This document shows positions 9,443 to 18,906 of a DNA stretch of 64,000 bases, piece after piece. Position numbers and translations under genes: made by a program. This DNA comes from Minisyncoccota bacterium (GTDB taxonomy: Bacteria > Patescibacteria > Paceibacteria > UBA9973 > UBA918). The stretch's first letter is position 1; the number at the start of each line of letters is the position of its first letter. The DNA is taken from contig JAIPIB010000002.1 in NCBI GenBank assembly GCA_021734905.1, positions 62,001 through 126,000 of the forward strand. The letters are read 5' to 3'. The notes under the pieces were generated by a model. That model was not told the DNA's origin, did not search any database, and was given only the letters and a program-made list of their open reading frames with translations.

Positions 9443-10006
9443 ATGGATCTCGAAATGAAGATCGAGGCTGTTTTGTTTTATAAAACAGAGCCTATGAAAA
9501 AATCAGCACTTGCTGAACTTTTTTCAGTGCCCATAGAAGAAATTGAAATTGCGCTTATAAGACTCACTGAAAGGTTACAGGGTCACGGACTTCAGATTAC
9601 TACCACCGATACCTCAGCTCAACTTGTTACTTCATCAAGTATGTCTGATCTTATTGATATGGTTCGTAAAGATGAAGTTCGAGGAGAGATAGGAAAGGCA
9701 GGAGCTGAAACACTTTCCATAATCCTCTATCGTGGACCACTATCCCGTATTGAACTCGATAGAATTCGTGGAGTCAACTCATCTTTTATTTTAAGAAATC
9801 TTCTTATTCGAGGACTTATTGAAAGACGTCCGCATCCATCTGATTCACGTTCATATGTATACGCGTCCACACCTGAATTACTAAATCATATTGGCATTTC
9901 AAAAAGAGAGGAATTACCAGATTTTGAAAGAATATTGAATGAGCTCGATACTTTTGAAAAAGAGGTGTCTTCCTCGGCGATTGCAGAGTCAGAAATATCA
10001 TCATGA
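9443..10006 (+). CDS. scpB: Segregation and condensation protein B
   Basis: A protein of 187 aa made of two winged-helix domains that dimerises and clamps ScpA in the Smc complex. The N-terminal part (IEAVLFYKTEPMKKSALAEL) and the segment AGAETLSIILYRGPLSRIEL followed by IRGVNSSFILRNLLIRGLI are typical of the family. TATACT at 9431-9436 ends 6 nt before the ATG, again a leaderless-type arrangement. The stop overlaps the next start as ATGA (4 nt), so the downstream carboxypeptidase gene is translationally coupled. Confidence 0.92.
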   Translation: MDLEMKIEAVLFYKTEPMKKSALAELFSVPIEEIEIALIRLTERLQGHGLQITTTDTSAQLVTSSSMSDLIDMVRKDEVRGEIGKAGAETLSIILYRGPLSRIELDRIRGVNSSFILRNLLIRGLIERRPHPSDSRSYVYASTPELLNHIGISKREELPDFERILNELDTFEKEVSSSAIAESEISS

Positions 10007-11079
10007 GTAATATCCCTGAAAACATAAAGGACGAGAGCCTACTAATTCCTAATGAGTCCCAGGAGTCAGTAGATGGTACGAACCCTGAACTTCCCACAAC
10101 TGAAGAACCAGCTCATGCAACATCACCTATTCCTGTTCTTCCACAACTATCGGTTGCTTTGGGTGTCCTTGTGTTTGTTTTTGGAGTTACATATATCGGT
10201 GCTGCGAAAACACTTTCAAAAAATCCGAATACAAATGAGATGCGGATTGAGACAACCCTTTCTGATACCTCAAAGAATTTAGCCATAGCAACAAACTTTT
10301 TTGATGCTGTAACGCTTGAGGCAAAAAGTGCTTTTGTTTGGGATGTACAGACACAAAGAGTTCTCTTTAATAAAAATGCTGATGACATTCATCCTTTGGC
10401 ATCTGTCACAAAGCTAATGACTGCGCTCGTTGCTTACGAACTCCTCGACCCAACTGATAAAGTTAAGATCTCTCAACGATCACTCAGAACTGAAGGGGAT
10501 AGTGGTTTTGTAGATGGAGAAGAGTTTTCTATGCGAAATCTCGTTGATCTTACTCTTATTTCATCGTCAAATGACGGTGCTGTTGCCCTGAGTGAGAAAA
10601 TCGGCGCGACAGTTGTCCGATCACAAGACCCAGAAAAAGTTTTTGTAGAAGCAATGAACCTGCGGGCTACGGAGTTGGGACTCACAAATACACGCTTTTT
10701 AAATAGTTCAGGTCTGGATATTTCAAAATCAGAGGCTGGAGCTTATGGAACAGCGCGTGATATTGCTCTACTTATGGAGTATATAATTACCAAAAGTGCT
10801 GATGTTACAGAACTTACAACAACTGACATCACGACCATTTCAAATAATTCTGGTGAATACCATATCGTCAAGAATACTAATGATGTAGTAAACGGTATTG
10901 ATGGACTTATTGCTTCGAAAACTGGCTATACAGTACTCGCTGGAGGAAATCTTGTTGTAGCTTTTGATGCTGGTTTTAATAGACCGATTGTAATTGCAAT
11001 ACTTGGCTCTTCTCAAAACGGTCGCTTCAACGACATACTGAAGCTTGTAAATAGCGCTCGACAGACTATCAATAACTAA
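10003..11079 (+). CDS. D-alanyl-D-alanine carboxypeptidase, S11 family (PBP5-like)
   Basis: A membrane-anchored penicillin-binding protein of 358 aa predicted to trim the terminal D-Ala from peptidoglycan pentapeptides. The active-site motifs are complete: SVTK (Ser134, Lys137), SSN starting near 188, and KTG at 306-308. A single hydrophobic segment (about residues 46-66) should anchor the protein with the catalytic domain outside. The C-terminal beta domain and amphipathic anchor of E. coli PBP5 are absent, leaving a minimal enzyme. It overlaps scpB by 4 nt and mraY follows after 9 nt, which ties it to the wall-synthesis operon. Confidence 0.9.
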   Translation: MSNIPENIKDESLLIPNESQESVDGTNPELPTTEEPAHATSPIPVLPQLSVALGVLVFVFGVTYIGAAKTLSKNPNTNEMRIETTLSDTSKNLAIATNFFDAVTLEAKSAFVWDVQTQRVLFNKNADDIHPLASVTKLMTALVAYELLDPTDKVKISQRSLRTEGDSGFVDGEEFSMRNLVDLTLISSSNDGAVALSEKIGATVVRSQDPEKVFVEAMNLRATELGLTNTRFLNSSGLDISKSEAGAYGTARDIALLMEYIITKSADVTELTTTDITTISNNSGEYHIVKNTNDVVNGIDGLIASKTGYTVLAGGNLVVAFDAGFNRPIVIAILGSSQNGRFNDILKLVNSARQTINN

Positions 11080-11088
11080 CCTTTACCT

Positions 11089-12168
11089 ATGCCTATGGAT
11101 GTAACAATCATAAAAGTACTTGCACCTACAGCAATTGCTTTTACTGTAGGTATCCTTATTACTCCAATAATTTCACACCATCTCTACAAATTCGAGATGT
11201 GGAAAAAGAAATCTGGAAAAGGCATTGGTTATGGTGGAGGTGCGACTCCAATTTTTGACAGACTTCACAAGAACCGTGACACAAATACCCCGAGAATGGG
11301 CGGAATTGTTATCTGGGCAAGCGTACTTATTACTGCCGTTCTTATATGGGCTCTTCAATTTCTATTTAATGACCATCCCGTAGGAACACTGAATTTCCTC
11401 AGTAGATCTCAAACATGGCTTCCTCTTTTCGCTCTCATAATTGGAGCAGGAGTTGGTTTTATTGATGATTTTCTTGTTGTTCGAGGAACTGGCAAGCATT
11501 TTGCTGGAGGGCTACCACTACTGCAGCGGCTCCTTGTTGTAGGAATTACAGCAATCTTCAGCGCATGGTGGTTTTATGAAAAACTTGATGTAAGTACCGT
11601 GACTTTGATAGGTTATGGGCAAATCAAGCTTGGTATATTTTTCATTCCTTTCTTTGTCATCATTGCGCTTGCTATTTATGCAAGCAGTGTCATCGATGGA
11701 ATTGATGGTCTATCCGGAGGTACTTTTATGTTCATCTTTTCAGCATATGCTGGAATCGCTGTCTATCAGAACCAGATTGATATCGCTGCATTTTGCGCAA
11801 CAATCGTCGGAGGGATACTTGCATTTCTCTGGTTTAATGTTCCCCCGGCGAGATTTTACATGACAGAGACAGGAATTATGGCGCTCACAATGTCTCTTAC
11901 AATCGTTGCTTTTATGACCGACTCGCTCGGTGGAGGTGAAGGTGTTTCCGTCCTTCCCATTATTGGTATTCTACTTGTTGTGACAGTACTTTCAGATATT
12001 TTGCAACTTATCTCAAAGAGAATACTTGGAAAAAAACTTTTCCTTATTGCTCCACTTCATCACCACTTCGAAGCAATAGGCTGGCCTGCTGAAAAGGTGA
12101 CTATGCGTTACTGGATTCTAGGTTTTGTCGCTGCCGTAATTGGAATCATACTGACAATAATGTTTTAG
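11089..12168 (+). CDS. mraY: Phospho-N-acetylmuramoyl-pentapeptide transferase
   Basis: An integral membrane enzyme of 359 aa that transfers phospho-MurNAc-pentapeptide from UDP to undecaprenyl phosphate, making lipid I. About ten transmembrane helices are visible. Key motifs are present: the NTPRMGG segment after the first cytoplasmic loop, GFIDDFLVV with the catalytic Asp pair, VIDGIDGLSGG, and the histidine-rich APLHHHFE loop near the C-terminus. A second in-frame ATG lies 6 nt downstream of the chosen start, and the two cannot be separated. It sits between the carboxypeptidase and the SEDS gene with gaps of 9 nt and 1 nt. Confidence 0.95.
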   Translation: MPMDVTIIKVLAPTAIAFTVGILITPIISHHLYKFEMWKKKSGKGIGYGGGATPIFDRLHKNRDTNTPRMGGIVIWASVLITAVLIWALQFLFNDHPVGTLNFLSRSQTWLPLFALIIGAGVGFIDDFLVVRGTGKHFAGGLPLLQRLLVVGITAIFSAWWFYEKLDVSTVTLIGYGQIKLGIFFIPFFVIIALAIYASSVIDGIDGLSGGTFMFIFSAYAGIAVYQNQIDIAAFCATIVGGILAFLWFNVPPARFYMTETGIMALTMSLTIVAFMTDSLGGGEGVSVLPIIGILLVVTVLSDILQLISKRILGKKLFLIAPLHHHFEAIGWPAEKVTMRYWILGFVAAVIGIILTIMF

Positions 12169-12169
12169 C

Positions 12170-13270
12170 ATGCAACATACCTTTGATCGAACACTTCTCA
12201 TTTTTACTGTGACACTTGTTGTTATAGGCTTCTTAATATTTTCATCAGCGTCACTTGGTTTACTGGCGCGCGAAGGTGCTCGTTTTTCTTCAGTAGCACT
12301 CAATCAAATACTGTTTGGTATCGTTGGTGGGGGAGCAGCACTTTTCCTAATGAGCACAGTGCATTATCGCTGGTGGCGGCAATACGCATTTTATATTTTT
12401 TTATTCAGCCTTATTCTCACACTGTGCGTTTTTGTACCAGGTATAGGATTTTCTCATGGCGGAGCAAAACGGTGGATTGCTATTGGTTCAATTTCTCTGC
12501 AACCTGCAGAGCTCCTTAAAATTTCTTTTACTATCTATATGGCAACATGGCTTTCCGGCATGAAACATCATATAGGATCATTTAAAAAGGGGACCTTACC
12601 ATTTGCTCTTTTTGTTGGATTAGTTGGAATACCTTTCCTCTTACAACCAGATACTGATAGTTATTTAATTATGGCAACAGCCTCTGTTGCCATGTTTATT
12701 ACGGCCGGAGGAAGGATTCGTGACGTGATCATTATGGGCTTCTCAGGGATACTTCTTCTCGCTGTACTTGCTTTCTCTAGACCATACATTATGGAACGTT
12801 TACAGACTTTTATTAACCCGGCAAATGACCCACAGGGTTCCGGTTACCAAATCAAGCAATCCCTCATCGCAGTTGGTTCAGGAGGTTTTATAGGTCGTGG
12901 ATTTGGGCAAAGTATCCAAAAGTTTGAATACTTACCAGAGCCTATAGGTGACTCGATTTTTGCTGTTTATGCTGAAGAATTTGGATTCTTTGGTTCAGTT
13001 GCTCTCCTCCTTCTTTTTGCAGGATTTGCCCTGCGAGGATACAAAATTGCGACACGTGCACCAGATCTTTTTGGAATGCTTCTTGTTGTTGGTATCGTTA
13101 CAATCATTATTACTCAGACAATCTTAAATATTGCTGCAATGCTCGGAATTGCGCCACTTTCCGGACTGCCCCTACCATTCATTAGCCACGGTGGAACAGC
13201 ATTACTTATAACACTCGCTTCAGTAGGCATTATTCTCAACGTATCAAAGTATCAGAAAAATTTTTCCTGA
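12170..13270 (+). CDS. SEDS-family peptidoglycan glycosyltransferase (FtsW/RodA)
   Basis: A polytopic membrane protein of 366 aa that polymerises lipid II, working with a class B PBP. About ten hydrophobic helices are present, with the family segments GGAKRWIAIG, a DPQGSGYQIKQSL-type loop, EPIGDSIFAVYAEEFGF and the C-terminal LPFISHGGTALL. Placement between mraY and murG argues for FtsW, the division polymerase, but the sequence alone does not exclude RodA. Two class B PBP genes lie elsewhere in the window as possible partners. It starts 2 nt after the mraY stop. Confidence 0.9.
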   Translation: MQHTFDRTLLIFTVTLVVIGFLIFSSASLGLLAREGARFSSVALNQILFGIVGGGAALFLMSTVHYRWWRQYAFYIFLFSLILTLCVFVPGIGFSHGGAKRWIAIGSISLQPAELLKISFTIYMATWLSGMKHHIGSFKKGTLPFALFVGLVGIPFLLQPDTDSYLIMATASVAMFITAGGRIRDVIIMGFSGILLLAVLAFSRPYIMERLQTFINPANDPQGSGYQIKQSLIAVGSGGFIGRGFGQSIQKFEYLPEPIGDSIFAVYAEEFGFFGSVALLLLFAGFALRGYKIATRAPDLFGMLLVVGIVTIIITQTILNIAAMLGIAPLSGLPLPFISHGGTALLITLASVGIILNVSKYQKNFS

Positions 13271-13310
13271 GAGCAGTATTTTGAGCGTGCTATGATAGAA
13301 CATACAAACT

Positions 13311-14441
13311 ATGAATGACAAAGGACCAAACATTCGCATACTTTTTGTTGGAGGTGGCACTGGTGGCCATTTTTACCCACTCATAGCAATTGCCGAGTCT
13401 CTAAGGACTCATGCTTATCAAACGACATTATATTACGCTGGCCCTGATGAATATGACAAAGATGCACTCATCACGAACGGAATAAAATTTGTTCAAATTC
13501 CGTCGGGAAAGCGCCGTCGATATTTTTCAATATTAAATTTTTTTGATACTTTTAAAACTGTTTTTGGTATCTGCATAGCATTAATTAAACTTTTGATTAT
13601 TTATCCTGACGTTGTCATGAGTAAAGGTGGTTTTACAAGTGTCCCTGTTGTTGTTGCTGCTTGGCTTCTTAGAATACCCATTGTTATCCATGAATCTGAT
13701 TCAGTACCAGGAAAAGCAAATGTTCTTGCCTCACGTTTTGCACAGACTATTGTTGTAGCATATCCTGAAATAGTAAATCTTTTTTCACATCCAAAAATTC
13801 TCCTTTTGGGAATACCTATTCGCCAATCACTGCTTTCGAAACCGCGCGAAGATGCTTACGCTAGCCTTGGAATTGATTCTGAAAGACCTGTTATTTTAAT
13901 TCTGGGAGGCTCGCAAGGAGCTGAAAAAATTAATAGACTTATACTGGATTCGCTTGACGAGCTGTTGGTTTCGTTTACAGTCATTCATCAAACTGGAAAG
14001 TCGAATTACGAGCTTTGTAAGCTCTCTGCTGAGAGTTTGGTTCCTAATCAGAGCCTTATAACACACTACCATCCAACACCTTTTTTGGACGGGCCGTTAC
14101 TTAATGATGCGTACCACTCTGCCAATGTAGTGATTTCCCGTGCAGGAAGTACTTCAATTTATGAAATTGCAATACATGGAAAACCTGCTATTTTAATACC
14201 GATTCCAGAAAGTATCAGCCACGATCAGCGAACAAATGCATATGCATACAGCAGAACAGGTGCAGCCATAGTACTAGAGGAATCCAATTTCTCAGATACC
14301 TTGCTTAGTGCAGAAATTGGCCGTATTATGAGCGACAAGCAGCTATATGCAGAGATGTCATCGTCAGCTCTACTCTTCGGGAAGAGAGATGCTGCCGAAC
14401 AGATTAAAACAATCCTTCTCGAGATTGCAGAACAACACTAA
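13311..14441 (+). CDS. murG: UDP-GlcNAc--lipid I N-acetylglucosaminyltransferase
   Basis: A GT28 glycosyltransferase of 376 aa at the inner membrane face that converts lipid I to lipid II. It shows the N-terminal glycine-rich loop GGGTGGHFYP, HESDSVPGKAN in the acceptor domain, the second glycine-rich loop LGGSQGAEKIN, and a donor-binding segment RAGSTSIYEIAIHGKPAIL followed by PIPESISHDQ. TATGAT at 13291-13296 lies upstream of the ATG, so transcription may restart here with a leader of about 8 nt. The gene ends 8 nt before gltX. Confidence 0.94.
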   Translation: MNDKGPNIRILFVGGGTGGHFYPLIAIAESLRTHAYQTTLYYAGPDEYDKDALITNGIKFVQIPSGKRRRYFSILNFFDTFKTVFGICIALIKLLIIYPDVVMSKGGFTSVPVVVAAWLLRIPIVIHESDSVPGKANVLASRFAQTIVVAYPEIVNLFSHPKILLLGIPIRQSLLSKPREDAYASLGIDSERPVILILGGSQGAEKINRLILDSLDELLVSFTVIHQTGKSNYELCKLSAESLVPNQSLITHYHPTPFLDGPLLNDAYHSANVVISRAGSTSIYEIAIHGKPAILIPIPESISHDQRTNAYAYSRTGAAIVLEESNFSDTLLSAEIGRIMSDKQLYAEMSSSALLFGKRDAAEQIKTILLEIAEQH

Positions 14442-14449
14442 GTATAGAT

Positions 14450-15820
14450 ATGTCAATTTTCCAGGAAAAAAAAGTTATAACTCGTATGGCTCCGAGTCCC
14501 ACCGGACACCTTCACATAGGAACGGCAAGAACGGCCATATTCAACTATTTATTTGCACGTAAGCATAACGGGACATTTATTTTACGGACAGAGGATACGG
14601 ACAAGGAGCGTAGTAAAAAAGAGTTCGAAGATGAGATCACTGATGGACTAGCTTGGTTAGGTATCAAATGGGATTCATTTTATCGCCAATCTGAAAGGAC
14701 GCTCATCTATACAGGGTACCTTAATACCACTATAGAAAAGGGGAGTGCATATGTTAGTAAAGAAGAAAGTAAGATGCGACCTGGTGAAATGGTTGAGGTT
14801 GTTCGCCTTAAGAATCCTAACAAAGTAATTTCATTTACTGATGAAATTCGGGGTGAAATTTCTTTCGACACGACTGAACTTGGTGATTTTGTTATAGCTC
14901 GATCTATCACTGACCCTCTCTACCATTTTACAGTTGTTGTCGACGATCACGAGATGGAAGTAACGCACGTTATTCGTGGCGAAGATCACATCTCAAATAC
15001 ACCACGTCAGATTCTAATCCAAGAAGCAATCGGTGCTCTGCGTCCACAGTATGCCCACCTACCACTCATTCTTGCCCCCGACAGATCTAAACTTTCAAAG
15101 AGACATGGTGCTGTAATGCTTAGTGATTATAAACATCAGGGCTTTATTCAACCAGCACTTATAAATTATCTAACACTACTTGGGTGGAATCCTGGTACTG
15201 ATCAAGAATTTTTTACACTTGATGAACTTATCAATGCATTCGATCTCTCAGGAGTACAAAAGGGTGGGGCGATCTTTGATGTAGAAAAACTGAAGTGGTT
15301 TAACAAAGAACACGTGAGTGGATTTTCAGATACTGACTACTACGATTATGTAACAAAATATATTACTCCAGCACTTCTTGCACTACCACAATTTTCTACC
15401 GACAGGCTTTTAAGGTTATTGCCCACAATCAAGGAGAGGACTGCTGCTGGTGCGGAAATTACATTAGAATGTGAGAAAGGGGAGTATGATTTCGCTTTTC
15501 AAACTCCAAAAATCGAACCACAGATGGTTAAATGGAAAAATGACGCTTCCCCAAAAGTTACCTTACAGAGACTTCAAAAACTTGCGGAAATAATTTCTCT
15601 CATGGATGAGTCTTTCTCAATTGACGAGATAAAAAATAGAATATGGGGATACGCTACTGATGCAGGAAAAGGAGAGGTGCTTTGGCCACTTCGCGTCTCA
15701 CTAACGGGGAAGGAGCGTTCCCCAGACCCTTTTACAGTCATTCACATTATAGGGCCAAGTGAAGCCTATACAAGAATTAAGAGGGCCTGTGATACAATTT
15801 TAAGTGACAGTCTTGCTTAG
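14450..15820 (+). CDS. gltX: Glutamyl-tRNA synthetase
   Basis: A class I synthetase of 456 aa that charges tRNA-Glu. The HIGH-type motif PSPTGHLHIG and RTEDTD lie in the N-terminal Rossmann domain, and the KMSKS loop reads KLSKRHG from residue 214. The helical anticodon-binding half is present (GWNPGTDQEFF, DVEKLKWFN). The C-terminal part is slightly shorter than in E. coli. It may also charge tRNA-Gln in an organism using the GatCAB route, an inference only. It follows murG by 8 nt and precedes the M23 gene by 22 nt. Confidence 0.93.
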   Translation: MSIFQEKKVITRMAPSPTGHLHIGTARTAIFNYLFARKHNGTFILRTEDTDKERSKKEFEDEITDGLAWLGIKWDSFYRQSERTLIYTGYLNTTIEKGSAYVSKEESKMRPGEMVEVVRLKNPNKVISFTDEIRGEISFDTTELGDFVIARSITDPLYHFTVVVDDHEMEVTHVIRGEDHISNTPRQILIQEAIGALRPQYAHLPLILAPDRSKLSKRHGAVMLSDYKHQGFIQPALINYLTLLGWNPGTDQEFFTLDELINAFDLSGVQKGGAIFDVEKLKWFNKEHVSGFSDTDYYDYVTKYITPALLALPQFSTDRLLRLLPTIKERTAAGAEITLECEKGEYDFAFQTPKIEPQMVKWKNDASPKVTLQRLQKLAEIISLMDESFSIDEIKNRIWGYATDAGKGEVLWPLRVSLTGKERSPDPFTVIHIIGPSEAYTRIKRACDTILSDSLA

Positions 15821-15842
15821 GACTAAAACGTCAAATCCTTGA

Positions 15843-17165
15843 ATGACAAAATTTGCAATAAACATTTCATTCCAGTATTTTTTGCTAATTTTAACTGTAG
15901 TTGGCTGCTTTGTTTTTTTTGGTCATGACAATATAGTAAATGCGCAATCTGAAATCAATACTCTCAAAAATGAAATCGGTGAACGAAACAATCGTCTAAA
16001 AGAGATTGAGGCGGAAATCGCTAGTTACCAAATTGAACTTAAGAAAGTCGGCGGACAAAAATCATCTCTGCAGAAGGCAGTTACTCAACTCGAGCTTGAA
16101 CGTAAGAAAGTGGAAGCTGACATAAGCTATACGCAAAACAAAATCGGAATGACCGATCTTGAAATTGAAAAACTTGCTCTTGAAATTAGTGAAACGGAAA
16201 AAAGCATAACCCTCAACAAGGAGGCCATCAGTGAAACTATCCAGTCTCTTTCGGAGATTGATAATAATTCTCTTGTTGAAGTTCTTCTTCAGTATGACAA
16301 CCTATCTGAGTTCTGGAATAAAATTGATGAATTATCCCAAATACGTAGAGTAATTTCTGATGAGGTTAAGCTCCTTACTTCACGCGAAATACTACTTGAA
16401 GAAAAATATTCATCAACAAACAAAAAACGGGGGACTCTCGTTAACTTGAAGGATCAATACTCTGACCAGAATTCAGTCCTTATTGAAAATCGAACAGAGA
16501 AGAGTAAATTATTGAGTGCCACAAAAAATGAGGAGGCTTCATACCAAAAACTTCTTAAAGATAAAGAGGCTGCTCGGGAAAAAATACTCAAGGAACTTAG
16601 AGATTTTGAGGCTAAACTGCAATTTATTCTTGACCCAAATACAATACCTACACGAGGGACAGTAGTATTCAATTGGCCAGTAGAGAATTATGTCATTACG
16701 CAACTCTTCGGAGGTACCGAATTTGCAAAACAAAATGCTTCAGTCTATGGTGGGAGGGCATATCATCCTGGTGTTGACTTTGGAGTTCCTAGGGGAACAA
16801 AAATCTTTGCACCCTTATCAGGTACTGTGCGTGCGACGGGAGACACAGACCTCGTCCAGGGATGCTACTCGTGGGGGAAATGGACACTTATTGATCATGC
16901 AAACGGCCTTTCAACTCTTTACGCGCACCAAAGCCTTCAGAGTGTCGTCCCAGGACAGCAGGTTAAAACTGGTGAAGTAATTGGATATTCTGGTAATACA
17001 GGCTATTCAACTGGACCGCATTTACATTTTACTGTATATGCAAAAGCAGGTGTCACCGTCAGAAAGTTTAACGAAATTAAAGCAGTAACAAGTTGTGGCG
17101 CAGCAACAACCCCTGTGGCAGCCTCAGATGCATATATTGACCCAATGGTATATTTACCCCAGTAG
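15843..17165 (+). CDS. Murein hydrolase activator / M23 peptidase with N-terminal coiled coil (EnvC-like)
   Basis: An exported protein of 440 aa. A hydrophobic signal or anchor segment (about residues 8-32) is followed by a long predicted coiled coil (about 35-255) with heptad-like E/K/L patterns, then an M23 (LytM) domain. The zinc site looks intact: H308 and D312 in HPGVD, and H393/H395 in HLH, with YAHQ between them. In the EnvC/NlpD family the coiled coil recruits the protein to the division site, and many members activate amidases instead of cutting. Because the metal ligands are all present here, an active endopeptidase is plausible. It is the last large gene of the wall-synthesis run. 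Confidence 0.87.
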   Translation: MTKFAINISFQYFLLILTVVGCFVFFGHDNIVNAQSEINTLKNEIGERNNRLKEIEAEIASYQIELKKVGGQKSSLQKAVTQLELERKKVEADISYTQNKIGMTDLEIEKLALEISETEKSITLNKEAISETIQSLSEIDNNSLVEVLLQYDNLSEFWNKIDELSQIRRVISDEVKLLTSREILLEEKYSSTNKKRGTLVNLKDQYSDQNSVLIENRTEKSKLLSATKNEEASYQKLLKDKEAAREKILKELRDFEAKLQFILDPNTIPTRGTVVFNWPVENYVITQLFGGTEFAKQNASVYGGRAYHPGVDFGVPRGTKIFAPLSGTVRATGDTDLVQGCYSWGKWTLIDHANGLSTLYAHQSLQSVVPGQQVKTGEVIGYSGNTGYSTGPHLHFTVYAKAGVTVRKFNEIKAVTSCGAATTPVAASDAYIDPMVYLPQ

Positions 17166-17223
17166 GGCAGAGAACTGATTGACGAAATATTGTGCGACAC
17201 AACAATAATTCAATTTAATACGT

Positions 17224-17703
17224 ATGAAGCGACTGCTTTTAACAACAATACTTATCGGAGTGATCTACATACTCGGAACACTTGTGTTTACAGAAATTCG
17301 AACATTTGTTGATGATGCCTCACTCACAATGAGTGGCGTCAACTTAACATCCGCTCGGACAGCAATACTTAAAAATTATAATGAAAGTATCCTTCCTGAA
17401 AACGAACTCTTAAGTGATGATGCGGCATTTAAAATTAATCCAGTCTACATAAATACAGACAAAAGAATTGATCTCGTTGCTTCAGTTAATTCTGAAGCAA
17501 CATGCGGGACTGGAGGATGTATAGTGACACTGTACATCCAAAATGACGAGAGAGAGTACATTCCGCTCAATTTTGCTTACACGGTGAAGGAATTATCTGT
17601 AAAAAACAGCATTACAAACGAAATGCATGATTTGGAGATCAATAATGACGATTCAATGATACTTAAATGGAACGGTGAGGAATACTCTCTGAATGTTCAG
17701 TAA
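17224..17703 (+). CDS. Small membrane-anchored protein, unknown function
   Basis: A protein of 159 aa that I cannot assign to a family. An N-terminal hydrophobic helix (about residues 3-22) probably anchors it, leaving about 135 residues outside. The soluble part contains a close cysteine pair in CGTGGC (possibly a disulfide) and a beta-rich C-terminal half (LYIQNDERE, MILKWNGEEYSL). No lipobox is seen. It follows the M23 gene by 58 nt on the same strand, so a role at the envelope is a reasonable guess, nothing more. Codon use matches its neighbours. Confidence 0.7.
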   Translation: MKRLLLTTILIGVIYILGTLVFTEIRTFVDDASLTMSGVNLTSARTAILKNYNESILPENELLSDDAAFKINPVYINTDKRIDLVASVNSEATCGTGGCIVTLYIQNDEREYIPLNFAYTVKELSVKNSITNEMHDLEINNDDSMILKWNGEEYSLNVQ

Positions 17704-17875
17704 AAGAATTTAATGAAGAAAGTTAATAGGAACTATATGCCAATATGATTACGCACACACATACGCACTTTTGCTCCATCAACTACTTTTTCAATTTTTG
17801 TATATGGGGAAGGGGTTAAATTTATATAGGTCGCAAAAGATATATTGTGCGACACTCATATAATTAGCAAATGGC

Positions 17876-18646
17876 TTATTCCCTATCTACAAATCCAAAC
17901 TCTTTTTTAATTTGCGCATACTGTTCATCTTCTCTACTCAGCACAACTGAGACAGTTCCCTCACAACTAAGTTGTTCTTTAATCTCTGTGTGCTTTTCAA
18001 TATATTTTTGTAGTTTTGCTGGAATTATTTCATCCTGCGAAAGCACTCTGATTTTGTAGATTTCACGAAGTGTCTCTTTAAGAACAGTGTAATGTGTACA
18101 CCCCAGTACAAGAGTATCTATCTTCCCTACCAATGCTTGAATATCCTCATGCAGTGCTGCGCATGCTTCCATAAATTTTCCCTGTTCAATGAGTGGAACG
18201 AGTAGTGGTGTAGGGTAACTTGTTAGACTTACTCCTGACGAAATCTTATCGAGCTCTTTACTATATTTATTTGAGTGTATAGTTCTTACTGTACCGATCA
18301 GAAGTGCTCGTTTTGCGCCACAGCCAACAAGCTCTTCAACAGTCGGGATAATCACTCCGAGCACCTTTCTGTCTGCATACACACCAGTAAGGATGTTATC
18401 CTGAAGTCTCCGAACAGATTCAGCTGAAGCGGTGTTACATGCAACAATAACTAACAAAGCGTCTGAATCAAAAAGTTTTTTAACAGCGTTCTCCGTCAAT
18501 AGATAAATCTCCTCTTCAGTTTTGTCACCGTATGGTAAATTCGCTGTGTCTCCGTAATAGATATAGTCATACTCTGGCAAAAGCTGTCGAGTTGCTTTTA
18601 ATATAGTAAGTCCGCCAAGTCCTGAGTCAAAGAAACCAATTTTCAT
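17876..18646 (-). CDS. murI: Glutamate racemase
   Basis: A cytosolic enzyme of 256 aa that makes D-glutamate for the peptidoglycan stem peptide. The N-terminal FFDSGLGGLTIL and the two catalytic cysteines, C70 in VACNTASA and C183 in LGCTHY, are all present, as is PYGDKT. Length is normal for the family. It lies 12 nt downstream of a DUF1653 gene and in turn behind an EVE-domain gene, so the three probably form one short leftward operon. The 172 nt between it and the converging gene at 17703 hold nothing I can name. Confidence 0.94.
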   Translation of the reverse strand: MKIGFFDSGLGGLTILKATRQLLPEYDYIYYGDTANLPYGDKTEEEIYLLTENAVKKLFDSDALLVIVACNTASAESVRRLQDNILTGVYADRKVLGVIIPTVEELVGCGAKRALLIGTVRTIHSNKYSKELDKISSGVSLTSYPTPLLVPLIEQGKFMEACAALHEDIQALVGKIDTLVLGCTHYTVLKETLREIYKIRVLSQDEIIPAKLQKYIEKHTEIKEQLSCEGTVSVVLSREDEQYAQIKKEFGFVDRE

Positions 18647-18658
18647 AGGTAAAATAAT

Positions 18659-18895
18659 TTACACCTCAACCCGTGTAAATCGTTGCATAGTTTTTCCATT
18701 ATGCTCAACACTTTCCTCAAACACACCTCTTAAGCGAATCCATGTAGCATTATTTCCATAATCTAAGGAGTCGTATTCTGCTCGATAAACGACATATTCT
18801 TCCTTTGGATTTGCCTCAAACCTACCAATCGCAACAACTGTGTACAAATTTCCATTCTTATAATGTACATAGCACTTCCCTATTTCAGCTTTCAT
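18659..18895 (-). CDS. DUF1653 domain protein
   Basis: A 78-aa protein matching the DUF1653 pattern: GKCYVHYKNGNLYTVV near the start, VVYRAEYD in the middle, a WIRLRGVF strand, and a closing RFTRVEV. The family has no established biochemical role known to me; members are small all-beta proteins. A TAAAAT box lies about 8 nt before the ATG on the minus strand, so a separate leaderless transcript is possible. It sits between the EVE gene (11 nt away) and murI (12 nt away). Confidence 0.8.
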   Translation of the reverse strand: MKAEIGKCYVHYKNGNLYTVVAIGRFEANPKEEYVVYRAEYDSLDYGNNATWIRLRGVFEESVEHNGKTMQRFTRVEV

Positions 18896-18906
18896 AGTAA
18901 TTGATT